Positions 35,801-47,752 of a DNA stretch of 64,000 nucleotides are shown here, piece by piece. Every line of letters begins with the position of its first letter. Positions within the stretch are counted from its first letter, which is position 1. The DNA lies in the NCBI GenBank assembly GCA_023055505.1, contig JALIRH010000002.1, positions 26,542,437 to 26,606,436 on the forward strand. The letters run 5' to 3'. The notes under the pieces are model-generated. The model did not search any database, was not told the DNA's origin, and saw only the letters and a list, made by a program, of their open reading frames with translations. A program made the translations under genes and the position numbers. Origin of the DNA: Callipepla californica brunnescens (lineage: Eukaryota; Chordata; Aves; Galliformes; Odontophoridae).

Positions 35801-38063
35801 CTTCTGAAATAGAAGTGAGGACTAAAACTGGCTTGCCAATCATCATCAGACTGTTGTGTCAGATATTTTTCTGTCTGAGAGGTGGACTATTACTTCAGCT
35901 GCTGATGACTGTGTTTAGGCAGCTCTCTGAGGTGACTGTATGTGTCTGCTCAGGTTTCTCTCACAGAATGAAGATATTACACTTGCCGTGCTTATCTCTC
36001 CTTTACAAACCTGATAGTCTGCATAGTCAGTCCTGCCTCCGTTCTAATACTGGATAGTCTCTCTGCTCTCAGGACTTGCTGTTTTTCAGGTAAATTTAGA
36101 ATAAAGACAAATGACAAAAATTCCAACCCCAAAGTCTCTGTCTTGTCTGTTCTTACTGTAGTTGGTTTCTAGGACAGCTTTGTGTATGCTCACAATGACA
36201 CACCCAACAAACTGGTCTATTTTGCCTTTTATATTACTTAAGAGAAGACATAGACAACAATCTCAGAGAAAGGAGACATGCTCAGTCAAAAGTTTGGTGA
36301 TTTAAACATTTTAATATTTAACAAATGTGCAAATAAATACTACAGATGGTATTTCTCTCAAGGATCTCAAACTACATTTTAACCGTAATATGTAGCGGTA
36401 AATAGTGCCTCAGAGAGGAAAAATTGAATAATGAATAAATGAAGGAGGCAAGGATGGCCCTACAAACACACAAACTTGAAGATACAAACATATACATACC
36501 TATAATCAAACCTGGATTTTGAATTTACTTTCTCCAGATCATGTAGGACATGAAATTTGTCTTGGTCCTGATAAATATATATTTTTGTTTACTCCCTCTT
36601 TGCATCTTTTAACCCTATAAATACTTTCCTTACATTTCCTAGTTTTTCAACTGGATTCTCACTGGGAACTATTAGTCTCTCTGGGAACTGTTTACTGCAT
36701 TATTTCTTGTGTTGTTCTTTGAGACTGTAGGAAAATAAATATGTTTGAATGGGATTAGATACCTCTGAGTGTACTTGTACTGTTCCGTAGATATCAGATT
36801 GATTTTAGAGACATAGTGTGAATTTTAAAATTATCCTCACTAGCATTACTTGAGTTTTTAGGATTGCAGAAAATGTTGCCAATGAGATGTGTTCAGAATG
36901 CGTTAGAAAGTTAGAGAGTTAAAATTGTCAAGATCTGGCAGTTCTGAGAGATGCAAAACCTTTGCTGGGGGAAAAGATGACATTTATTCTCATGGCAATC
37001 TGTCCTTATTTGGCAAATTTTACTGAAAGAGAAATCTTGTATACTTTAAAGCATAATGCACCATTACAATGATCAGGGAAAACAGAGCTGCTGACACTGA
37101 ATAATACGCTTTGGGTTTCATTTCAAGCTACAAATGCCAATGTAGCTTTTTCTAGGAAACTCAGAATATGCACAGAAATATAACTTTTTTATTCTCCTTT
37201 GTCTGAAAGTTATTACCGCAGAGTCAGTGTTATGGGTAATGTTGCATATTTGGTTGTGTCTGACCAACAGCTCAGACTTACACAATCTTTCAGATTTTGT
37301 ACAAGTTCAGATGGTAATTTCTGAAAAATACCCTCTAATTTCATCTTTAATGCCACCAGTTAACCCACTGGCACATGCTTAATACCAACTTTTGGCATTC
37401 AAATAACATCAAAGAAAAAGTTTACTTTCACAGGGTAAGATATTAACAAGAGATAAGATTAAATACATTATGAATTTTCTTCATGGAAGTGTGCATCCAA
37501 CATTTAATCATTCCTGTTTTAAATGATTACAAGAAAGATCTTGGTCTTTCTTTGAGTCCAGAGAGACTTTGAGGAGCCTATCTCTGTTTATCTTTTTGTT
37601 AGAAAGCTTTCATGATACAGAACTCCCTCTTTTCTTTTATCAGTCTAATCTATTCGTATGTTTTCCGTATTTGTTCAATAAAAATACCCTTTTCCTCTCA
37701 TGTGCTTTACATTATCCCAATATATTTTGAACTGTCTCTGAGTTTCCATACATTTCTCCGATCAAAGTTGATTGATTCTTTAAGTGTCTCATATTTCAAA
37801 CTTTTCTGTCCTTGTCATTGCTGGAACTTGGATTTAGTCCAGTTGTCCTTACTCTTCTGTTTTCCATAACCAGGTGAGTAGAAACACCAATGAGGGCAGG
37901 TTTCAGGAAATCCATAGAAAAGCCACTTCTACCAAAGAACTAAATAAAATTTTTAATATTTATATAAATTAATATTCATTTACTATTTAAAATATTTAAT
38001 AGTGTGCTTGGAAACTGTTGGTATACTTTTTAGCCTGTAATGTTAATTCCTAATTTCTATAAT
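32871..38063. other. Long unique noncoding stretch
   Basis: About 5.2 kb between two long CR1 copies of opposite orientation. No gene or interspersed repeat is recognised. It holds a short CAA tract at 33351-33374. Confidence 0.5.
33351..33374. repeat. ACA trinucleotide microsatellite, 8 units
   Basis: Eight perfect ACA units. Confidence 0.95.
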
Positions 38064-38069
38064 CTGAAA

Positions 38070-38330
38070 GGTAGCATCCTCCTCAGATTCTGTCATAGAC
38101 TGCCCAACTCAAATGAAGAGACAGATGAAGCATTCTGTGAGCAGCTAGCAGAAATCACACAATTGCTAGCCCCTGTTCTCATGGGGAACTTCAACTTATC
38201 TGACATTTGCTGGAAATACAATCCAGAACAGAGGAAGAAATTTAGAAGGCTAATGGAGTATGTGGAAGATAACTTCCTGACACAGCTGGTAACAGAGTTT
38301 ACCAGATGAAGCACCCCACTAAGCCTGCTG
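38070..38330 (+). pseudogene. CR1 ORF2 endonuclease C-terminal part, broken
   Basis: The frame reads CHRLPNSNEETDEAFCEQL, then a motif VLMGNFNLSDICW. The family motif is GDFN, so the catalytic-site aspartate has become asparagine at 38187-38189. DNFLTQLVTEFTR then runs into a stop at 38307. The opposite-strand frame (38093-38548) is an antisense shadow. Confidence 0.85.
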
Positions 38331-39039
38331 TTTACAGAGAAGGAATAGTGGGAGATGTGGTAGTCAAAAGTTGTCTTGTGCCAAGCAAATATGAAATGGT
38401 AGAGTTCTCTATTCTTGTTGAAATCAGAAGAGTCTGCAAAAACACTACCTTGTACTTCTGAAGGGCAGACTTTGAACACTTTAAGAAATCGGATAAAAGA
38501 GTCTGTTGGAAGTCCTAAAGGGCAAAGAGATCCAGGAAGACTGGACATTCATCAAGAAATGTTAAAGGTGTGGGAGCAGACTTTTCCCCTGTGCTGTTAA
38601 GATGAGCCAGTCTGGAAGGAGGCTGACCTGGCTGAACTTTTACTGAAAGTCTGAGATAAAAAGGGCAGGCAACTTGGGAAGAGCACAAGGAAGATGCTAG
38701 GGTATGCAGAGAGAAAATTACAAAGGTGAAAACCCAGCAAAAACTTGATCTGGCCACCATTGTTAAAGGCAATAAAAAACTGTTTTTATAAGTATATTAA
38801 CAGCAAGAGGAGGGCCAAGGAGATTTTCCATCTTTTATTGGATGCAGTGGACACATTACCACTGAGGATGAGAAAAAGGCTGAGGCTCTCATTGTCTCCT
38901 TTACTTCTATCTTTAATTGACAGGCCAATTGTTCTCAGGGTACTCAGCCTCTTGAGCTGGCAGACAGGGATGGGGAAAAAAATAAACCCCACAACCAAAG
39001 AGAAAGCAGTTAGAGACATGCTTCTCCAGCTGGTCTGTC

Positions 39040-40000
39040 ATAAGTCTGTGGGGCCGTATGAGATCCACCCAAAGGTACTGAGGGAGATGGCAAAAATGTT
39101 TGCCGCTTTCCGTCATTTATCAGCAGTCCTGGTCAAAGGGAGAGGTCTCAGACAGCTTTATGTCATTCAGTTCAGATCCTCTGGAGTGAAATCATACAGC
39201 ATGTGCTGGACAACCAGGGGATCAGGTCCAGCCAGCATGGGTTCATTAAAGACAGGTACTGCTTGATCAACTTGACCTCCTTCTATGACCAGGTGACCTG
39301 CCTACTGGATGAGGGAAAGGTAGTGTAGTGTACCTAGACTTTAGTAAGAAATATTACTCACTGTATTCTCCTGGAGAAGTGAGCAGCCCATGGCTTAGAT
39401 AGGTGTACTCTTCACTGGGTAAAAGACAGGCTTGACAGTCTGGCCCAAAGAGTGGTAGTGGTGGAGTTAAACACATTTGGTGACTTATCATGAGTGGCAT
39501 TCCCCAGGGGTAAATACTGGGGCTGGTCTTGTTTAAGATCTTTATTGATGATCTGTATGAGTAAATTTGCAGTTAATACCAAGATGGGAGAAAGCATTAA
39601 TCTACCTGAGGGTAGGAAAGCCCTACAGAAGGGTCTGAGTAGACTGGATTGATGGACTGCGGCCAGTGCATAAAGTTCAATAAGACCAAGTGCCCGATCC
39701 TGCATTTTGGTCACAAAAACCCCATGTAACACTACAGGCTTGGGACAGAGTGTCTGGAAAGCTGCATGGAAGAAAAGGTTCTGGAAAGCTGCATGGAAGA
39801 AAAGGATCTGGGGGCATTAGTTGACAGCCGACTGAATGTGAGCCAACAGTGTGCCCAGGTGGCCAAGAAGACCACTGGCATTCTGGCTTATAGTTGTATT
39901 GTAGTTAGTAGAACCAGGGAGGTAATTGTCCTATGTACTCAACAATGTTGAGGCTGCACCTTGAGTACTGTGTTTATTTTTGGACCCCTCAGCACGAGTA
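39040..40000 (+). pseudogene. CR1 ORF2 reverse transcriptase, broken
   Basis: The RT is recognisable in pieces. GPYEIHPKVLREMAK lies at about 39052-39096. Motif A reads VVYLDFSKKY near 39323-39352 with its aspartate kept. SGIPQG at about 39492-39509 is followed directly by a stop. The metal-binding box reads FAVN at 39566-39577 instead of FADD, losing both aspartates. The C-terminal [25 protein letters not shown] region is open at 39811-39890. Shifts and stops between the pieces rule out a product. Confidence 0.85.
39754..39807 (+). repeat. 27-bp tandem duplication inside a CR1
   Basis: Two head-to-tail copies (39754-39780 and 39781-39807) starting ctggaaagctgcatgg differ only at the second-last base. 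The length is a multiple of three, so the local RT frame is kept. CR1 consensus as I remember it has this segment once. Confidence 0.95.
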
Positions 40001-40487
40001 AGATATTGAGGTCCTGGAGCATGTTCAGAGAAGAGCAATGAAGCTGGTGAGAGGTCTGGAGCATGAGTCTTATGAGGTGTGGCTGAGGGGAACTGGGACC
40101 GTTTAATACGAAGAAGAGGATTGGAGACTTTTCATTCTCTACAACTACCTGAAAGGACATTGTAACAAGGTGGGAGTCAACCACTTCTCCCAGATAACTA
40201 GTGATAAGACAAGAGGTAATGGCCTTGATTTTCACCAAGGAGGTTGAGCTTGGACATTAGGAAAAAATTTCTTCTCAGGAAGAGTGGGCAAGTATTGAAC
40301 AGGCTGCCAAGGGACATGATGGAGTCCCCATCCCTGAAGGTGTTTAAGAAGTGTGTATGTGTGGCACATAGGGACATGGTTTATTGGGCATAGTGGTGAT
40401 GGGTGGATGGTTGGACTACATGACCTTAGACAGCTTTTCCAACCATAGTGAGTGTATGCTTTTATGATTCTATGATTCTTATGAATG

Positions 40488-43400
40488 AATCAGAGACAAC
40501 CTAGTGATTTAAAATAGTCTTTTATCTTTATATTCTTGAAGTTAATTTATTAATTGTGAACACAATGGTGTCAAGAAATCACCTTTTAAATATACTTACT
40601 TCATTAAACACAAGAACAGATAAGTCAGATATGAAACATTTCCAGCCGGTGAAGGCTAGGGGGCTGCAAGCTACAACCATTCCCTTTGCCTGGTTTTACT
40701 TCTTGACTTCAGATGAGTTCAGTCTATAGAAAAGAATAAACAGAATGGAACATATGAAAGCTATATATGAAATCTATTGAGAAGAAATGTGTACCCATTT
40801 GAAAAGATTTAGATCAGTTTAAGCTTTAAGAATAAATATTTAAAGGCAAAGAGGAATGTCTGTAAGTAGTGTAACCCACACATTTTCATTGTATTAAGTG
40901 GAGATTTGAAAATATATACCAGAGTAGATCTGACCCTCAGTGCTACCCAGAGCATATTCCCTATTCACAGAATGCCCTCTAAAGGATGAATGTAATATGT
41001 AATCATATTTGATAATATATGTTATTCTTTCAGAAGAAGCTGGGGAATTATCGACCTTTGACAAACTTCCTTTTGGCTTTAGCAATTAGCAGAAATGAAG
41101 CTTGTTAAAATTAAATTTATCCTTTGGACTACATAGATGATTTTAGGGCTTTTTCTATACTCCCATAAAGCAGTGAAAGAAACCAAGCACTGAATTTTCA
41201 AATAATTATGCAGGGATATAGTCATTTTCTAGTGAAGGCTTTTGAACTATGAAAATGACCTATATGAAATGAAATTAATGTCCTTTAGAGTTCTATTTAG
41301 AACTTTGTCCTCTTTTCCCACCATCTGAAGATAACATGTGAGCATAGGGAATTGTTGAAGAAAGAGAGGGGGAGCAGGGTCTGTAGTGTCGTTTAAGTTA
41401 TTGTACACCTATATTTTAAGCTAGGTTGAAAGTTTCCTCAATATGAAGAAAATTGCATTCTTTCAGTGATGTTGTGTAAATGAAATTACTCCATAATGCA
41501 GAACTACATGCATTCAGAAGAATGGAACAGGATTTGTACCTTATTAACTGCACTTATTGATGCTAGTAAACGAAATGAAAGTCAGCAAATTGCTGATGAA
41601 ATGAAGTTCAGTGCAATATTTAGTCCATTCCATGCTGTATTGCTCTGTACTGTACATTACCCTCCACTCTCTCCAGCTCAGTTTAAAATAATGATACTCT
41701 TGACAATTTTCTTGTGACATTTACAAAAGGAATGTCTTCCTCCTTCTGTTCACTTGACAGACTAAGATATACTTAAGTTGAAAAGACAGTCCGGATAGTA
41801 GATCATCGTTTGTCTGAATTGTATATAGAGTTCTTGACAACTTCAGCCTCTGGTGAAAGTTTATTATTTTGTAAAGGTAACTGCATATTGGTATGGATTC
41901 CTGGTGCAAGCTGAACAGAAGTAGATGCCTTGGAAGAACTTTGATTAAACTGCAGCTTTTCACAGTTACAGAATTGGATGTAGCAGGCATAAGGAAGTTT
42001 TTTATCCTTTTTCACCAACAAATATGTTATTTCATCACAAATGGGGAAGACAGTGAAAAAAAATGAAGCAGAACTAGGGAACTGTATTATAAATTGACTT
42101 TGATGCATTATTGCTCTGGAGAAGGCTGATGTGTAGAATATGTGTGTGCCATAAGGAAATATAACCATTAACTAATGCATGAGAAGGCCCCGAAGAAATT
42201 AGATAACTATTACTGTGTCAGAGTAACTAATATTTACAAGGCAGCCAGAAGCTATAAGCTATTGTAAACGCCTCAGTCTAACTATTATTTCTGTGAGCGG
42301 CTATCAAAGCCTTAGTAGCACAGGTGACGGACTTTTTATCTCAAAGTGGTGAAAAATTTGAGAGAGACTTATTTCCCTCTCCTAAGAATGACACATTTTC
42401 ACTTCACTCCAGCCAGCCAGAGTCTTGACTGTTGCTATAGAATCTGAGGGACTATCTGAATTCTTCAGTGCTGTAGGAAAGTGCCAGAGGATGAAGAACT
42501 TTATGAGAAGAAATCTTTTTTGCAGTTTAGAAGGCTCTCAGGGTTTACACAGGCTAGGCACTGGGTCACCAGCATGGGCTGGATTTGCTCCACAGCACGA
42601 GCTAAAAAGTTCAGCACAGTTCACCACTGGAAAGTTATTCTGAGTTCTTCTGTTGTAGCTTCACAGTGGAAACCCCCCCAGGCCAGATTCATTCATAGCT
42701 CTGTGCTTTGTCAGGCTTTCCTCTAAAATGGAAAAGGCTCACAGAGTTGGTGTCTCAGAAGCCTGATTAGTCAAGTAAAACTATTCCTCCTTTTCTGTGT
42801 CCTTCTTTCTGCCTGGGATTCCCATTTCTGCATTCTTTCCATGTCAGAGATTGAAATGACATAGTGCGTGATCAAGCAATAAATGCCTGTGGGACATGCC
42901 AAAGCAAGTTCATGCTGAAGTCAAGATATCAAAGAGCTTTGGAAAGTACATCATCTACTGCTTCTGATTAGGTAAATCCAGGAAGACAATGACTTTTTAC
43001 TTAGAAATTGACGCATAGAAGGCTGGGGAATTTGGGTTAGCATTTTTCTAATTAATCTTTTTATCACTTTTTTTCAGTTCAGAGTAAATCCATTTAAGGA
43101 TCCCTGCTGGTTTCAAAGCAGGAAAGAAGAAGGTTTTTAATTAGAGCTGTACAGTTCATGTACCTAATGAATCAATAGTAGTTGAATACTGTGGAAGCTT
43201 CTTTAAAGCACACCCATGGAGTATAGTAAATCCTTTACTTCCACGCCACGTGATCTTTTAGGAGGTTCTATCATACACTGGCCTGAATATATGTTATTTT
43301 CATGTGTTCTCTTGAGTTGACCTTACCCAGCCACAATCTTGAACATACTTGTCAATCAGTACACTTCCTAAAATTCTGATATTTTCTGTTTATATTTTAG

Positions 43401-45784
43401 GACGTGTTGCTAAATGGGTTATGCCGACGGATCACTGAAAAGGACCATATTTTTTTCATTCAATTTATTTTAGCTGCTACTTTAAATTAAAAGTTAGGGG
43501 TATGAAATATCAGAAACAAGAAAACTCAGACCGTGAGTGGTATCTCTGAACTGAAAAATATAATTCATAACAGACCAAACTTCTGCATATCAATAAATTA
43601 TTGTATAGTATGAAGTTTTTGAAGAAGGTCTTCTCTGAAATTATTTTCATAGCTACTTCTGCAAAGAAAAGCTTTCAGGGATGCATGCAAATAATGGACC
43701 TTCAGAACGTGTCCACACTGATTTTGAGGATATTCACTCTACTAGGACACAGTAATTAAAATCTTACTGCCTCATGGATGAGGCACCTTCACAGAGTATG
43801 TGAGGCCTGTATTACAGATATGATCTGTGTTGGCATGGTTATCTTTACCCTACTGTGACTTCATCTGCCCAAGCAGCTTGCACTGATGTACCTGTATGAT
43901 TCACAGGGCAAAGCACTTGAACAAATCTGTGGTAGTCCTGATCAGTCCCCCTCCTGCAATAGCACGTCAGCCAGCACGGAGGGTAACGTGCAGCAAACTT
44001 ACAGTGAAATGTTAACTTGATTCCTCCAGTAATGCAGTTTGTTCAAGAATTTCACTAATGCCCGAAGGATTTCTGCCTTGTGAAAACCAGGAGATTTTTT
44101 CTATCTTGTTCCAGGATTATATGTGGGGTAATTTTTTATAGATTTAGGTAACTGAGCCTTTCAACTTAAATGAAAAAGACTTTGATTTTGATAGTTGGAA
44201 GCCAGCTCACATATACCTGAAGCAAAACCACATTGTGCTTTAGATATGTATCTCAAGGTAATCTGTCTACTACACAAAGGTTTAGCTCTCATGAGGAATG
44301 ATAAAAATCCTCCTTCTAATTGGAAGAGCCAAGGACAAGGCCATTTGCCTCAGAAAGAGCTGTTTTTGTAAGAACTACATTGAAGTATAGGTAAATCTAA
44401 GCTTTCATTTTTGAAAAGCCTTCATTTTTTATCAAGAAAATGCAACCTGAATGCATGCTAAGACTATAAAGCCAAAAGACATATGTATGATACATGTTTA
44501 TAATATATTGTGATTATATAATGTATTACATACATTTTATGGAACAGAATATATTATGTTTTATATATATATAACATATATATATATAATTGATCTAATG
44601 ATTTTCAGACTAATACCTTCCATTTCAGGAGTCTGTCTAGTGATTCTGGGACACTTCTTAACTATCATCTTTGAACAGGCTGAGAAAAAGAAAGCTGAAA
44701 TACCCTTTGAAATTAAAATTTGAAATTAAAATCCAACTGCTTTTAGGGAAGCTGTTCCTCTAAAGAAAAGTATTATGTATTGTCTAGCTAAGATCCTTGC
44801 TATGTCCTGCTGTGTTATATCTCATTATCAGTGTATATTTAATCTTTTATTTAACTTGTTTACCATTTTCAGTAACTCTCTAGATCTCACCAACTGTCCA
44901 GATAAGACATCTAGAAACTTCTAATATATCAATATGAAGAAGAGGGAGCTTAGCTGTGCTTATTTGAACTTGTGTTATTATTATCAGAGAATGCTTGCAC
45001 TTGGAGCTCCTGATTGCCCTTCTAAAGGTAGCTCCCAGCAAGTGATAAGGAGCAGCCAAGCAATTCAAAAACATAATTAACTTTTGGGTGCTCTTTTCTG
45101 ACATGTTAACACAAGGTTATGATGTGATACTAGTGTTCCCAAATTGCATTTTGTTTGGAAGGATCTCTGCTAGAAGAATCTGTACTAGGAGGCATTTTCC
45201 AGGATTCCTTTCTACTTGTAATGACTCTTTAATGTATTAGTTAGAATAAATGTAGTGGAAATTCTTTGCTGCTTTGGTGGACCTTCCTGTAACTAATGTT
45301 TGCTTGTCCAAGTGGATTTCTCCAAAAATTGATCTAGTAGTGCGTAAGTTGATATAATAATGCTCACATGCCTCAGAAGAACATTGTAGCATAACAAATT
45401 AATTGAGTTTTGCATTCCATACAATATTTCTATCAGTATGTAAAGCACATATGTATGTGCCAAAAGTCAGATCAATGGATAAATGTGAAGCATAACAGAC
45501 AAAGAAGGAAAATTCTAACTTTGCATAGAAAATGGTGCATTCTGAGAGACTACTATCACTCAGGAGTGAGACTTTGGACAGATGGGATTTATGGATAGTA
45601 CCATGAAAATGTCAATTTAGTACTTAGCACAGTCTGGAAAGCAAACAAATGCTCTGAAATATTAGGAAAGGAATAGAGGAGAAAACAGAAGACATCATTA
45701 TGGGAACAAATATATTTACAGTTTGCCCTCTCTTGAATATATGTGCAGTTCCAGTTCTTCCCTCTCAAAAAGTATGTCTTTAAA
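40488..45784. other. Unique noncoding stretch
   Basis: No gene or interspersed repeat is recognised in 5.3 kb. It contains an AT dinucleotide tract at 44560-44590 and a near-perfect 14-bp tandem 'tttgaaattaaaat' pair near 44706-44733. Confidence 0.5.
44560..44590. repeat. AT dinucleotide tract
   Basis: TA/AT alternation broken once by 'aaca', in an AT-rich surrounding. Self-complementary and able to form a hairpin. Confidence 0.85.
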
Positions 45785-45860
45785 GTGGAAAAGTTTCAGA
45801 GAACAGCGACAAGGACAATTCAGAGGCATGAAACAATATCTGTTCAGGGAAAAATATAGT
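45785..45860 (+). mobile_element. Possible old CR1 scrap
   Basis: The segment 'gtggaaaagtttcagagaacagcgacaagg' (given as position 45785 onward) is followed by 'gaggcatgaaacaatatctgt' and 'cagggaaaaa'. It resembles the 'cagagaagagc(g/a)acaag...ggcatgg...' part of old CR1/L3 copies. Only about 75 bp can be followed. Confidence 0.4.
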
Positions 45861-46573
45861 ACATTTACTCCTTAAATTCAGATCAGACATCTAGTTTTAA
45901 AACAAACCTTCAAATTATCCTTACTTACTATACTTTCTTTCAAACACACTACTGCCTTAAAACATCTGATCTGAATTTCTTTTGAATGAAACAAAACTAG
46001 ATTATGTTCTGGAACTTATCTAGTGCAGTTTTGATACCTACCTAATTCAACTGTCAATCAGTATATGATCTGCAGGACCAATTTTATGCTATTTAGAAGA
46101 AAAAAATTCAGAGAATGCCATGGACTCTGCATCAGTATGCTAATTTTGCAATTCCACTTCTATTACCTGCTCTATAATGTGGTCATAGCTGAGGTAGACT
46201 AGGACACTTCCACATCAAAAAGAGAATTTTTGGAAATGTGAGAAATGTGAGAAAACGTTTTTGAGTGGCATGGAGAAGAATCAGTTGAGTGTTGTATTTT
46301 TCAGATACAGAGCTCAGAGGATTAGGCATGATGCTGATGTGAATCAGGATCAAAAACAAAAGAATGTAGTTGTTAATGTGACATGAAGTGGAATTGTGGA
46401 GCTTTTTGCTGAGTGGTATTGTGTTGAGGCAAGTTTGAGGGAAAATTTGCCAAATACTTTGAAGTGCAATCTGCTGACATTTATTAATTTGGCTACTAAT
46501 TGTTTTAGAATAAAGGAGTCTCCTTGGAAGAAAGTGTCTAGATCTGATTTGTTCCCTTTTCTTTCTCTTCTCC
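45861..46573. other. Unique noncoding stretch
   Basis: AT-rich. The frames at 46183-46575 and 46350-46643 on the minus strand show no domain, and the second enters the CR1 tail. Confidence 0.5.
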
Positions 46574-47140
46574 ATAGAATCATAGAACCATCAAGGCTGG
46601 AATAGTCCTCCAAGATGATCCAGTTCAACCATTCACCTATCATAAATATTACCCACTAAACTATGTCCTTTAGGGCAACGTCTAAACATCTAATGAACAC
46701 CTTTAGGGTCAGTGACTTCACCACCTCCCTGGGTAGCCCATTTTAATGCCTGACCACTCTTTTTGAGAAGTTGTTTTTCCTAATGTCCAAATTGAATCTC
46801 CCGGAACACAACATGAGGCCATTCCCTCTAGCCCTAATTGCTAGTTACATGGGAGAAGAGGTCAACTCCCACCTCACCACAACCTCCTTTCAGGTAGTTG
46901 TACTGAGTGTTAAGGTCTACCCTGAGCCTCCTTAAGACTTGTGCTCCAGACCCTTCATAGCTTCATTGCCCTTCTCTGGATACACTCCAGGGTCTCAATG
47001 TCTTTTTTGTACTGAGGGTCTCAAAAATAAACACAATACTCAAGGTGTGGCTGCATCAGTGTTGAGTACAGAAGGATGATCATCTGGGCACACTGCTGGC
47101 TTGTGTTCAGCTGGGCTTTGACCATTTATCCACTTGTGAC
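46574..47140 (-). mobile_element. CR1 3' part, 5'-truncated
   Basis: In the plus text the tail is 'atagaatcatagaacc' at 46574, then 'gctggaatagtcctccaagatgatccag', 'ttcaccacctccctgggtagccca', 'aagttgtttttcctaatgtc', 'caggtagttgtactgag', 'cattgcccttctctgga' and 'gtactgagggtctc', ending near 'cactgctggcttgtgttcag'. This is the inverse of the CR1 ORF2 C-terminus plus 3' end. All frames are broken. The right boundary is approximate. Confidence 0.92.
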
Positions 47141-47721
47141 TGCTGCTGGAAACAGAAAGCTGACCAATGTTGTCACTCTCTCTGAGCCTGTGTACCCATT
47201 CTTGTGCTATACTGTGTCCCTATATACATTTTTTTTAACTGCAATAAAACAATCTTTGAATAGGCAGTTCTACATTATTTTTACCTTGTTGGCTGGTGCT
47301 GGTGGTCTCCATACAAGAAATGTTTCAAAAGCCTTTGCACATTAAATTAAAGTGTTTCTCTCAAGAAACAGTTTTAAATGAATAATCTAGATAATTTTCA
47401 GCATCACAGGCTACCTCAGCTCTAAATGACTAAACAACAAAGGGTATTCATTTGAAGAAGCCACAATTTCCTTTTGATATTTGTGTTCAGTTTGACTTAA
47501 GCTTTATCATGCAACACTGTGTAATTTCATGCACGTACAGAGAAACTGTCTGTTAAAAATGCTGTTGGAAAGGAAGAGGTAAGATAACTGATTACAAGTC
47601 TTTGTGCTGATGTTTATACTTTTTATGGCAAAATAACTTTTTTTTCTTATATATATGAAAGATTGTATATAGCAATGAAAACAATGAAAAAAATATCATA
47701 TAATTATATATATATAAGTAT

Positions 47722-47752
<31 letters not shown>

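Larger units (their letters stand above)
38064..40487 (+). mobile_element. CR1 LINE, 2.4 kb, endonuclease C-terminal part to 3' end
   Basis: On the plus strand the element runs from the endonuclease C-terminal part (CHRLPN...) through the RT and C-terminal region. It ends in the 3' terminus 'ggttggactacatgacctta...cttttccaacc...atgattctatgattctta' with the octamer tail. It is 5'-truncated. The region 39754-39807 holds a 27-bp tandem duplication. Its subfamily wording ('gtgtatgtgtggcacatagggacatggttta') differs from the copies at 18140 and 22283. Confidence 0.95.

Noticed and set aside
38093..38548. Minus-strand open frame of 151 codons
   Set aside because: Antisense to the CR1 endonuclease remnant on the plus strand.
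41803..42168. Minus-strand open frame of 121 codons
   Set aside because: No domain or codon-use signal could be seen.
46183..46575. Minus-strand open frame of 130 codons
   Set aside because: AT-rich low-complexity protein that ends at a CR1 tail; no recognisable domain.
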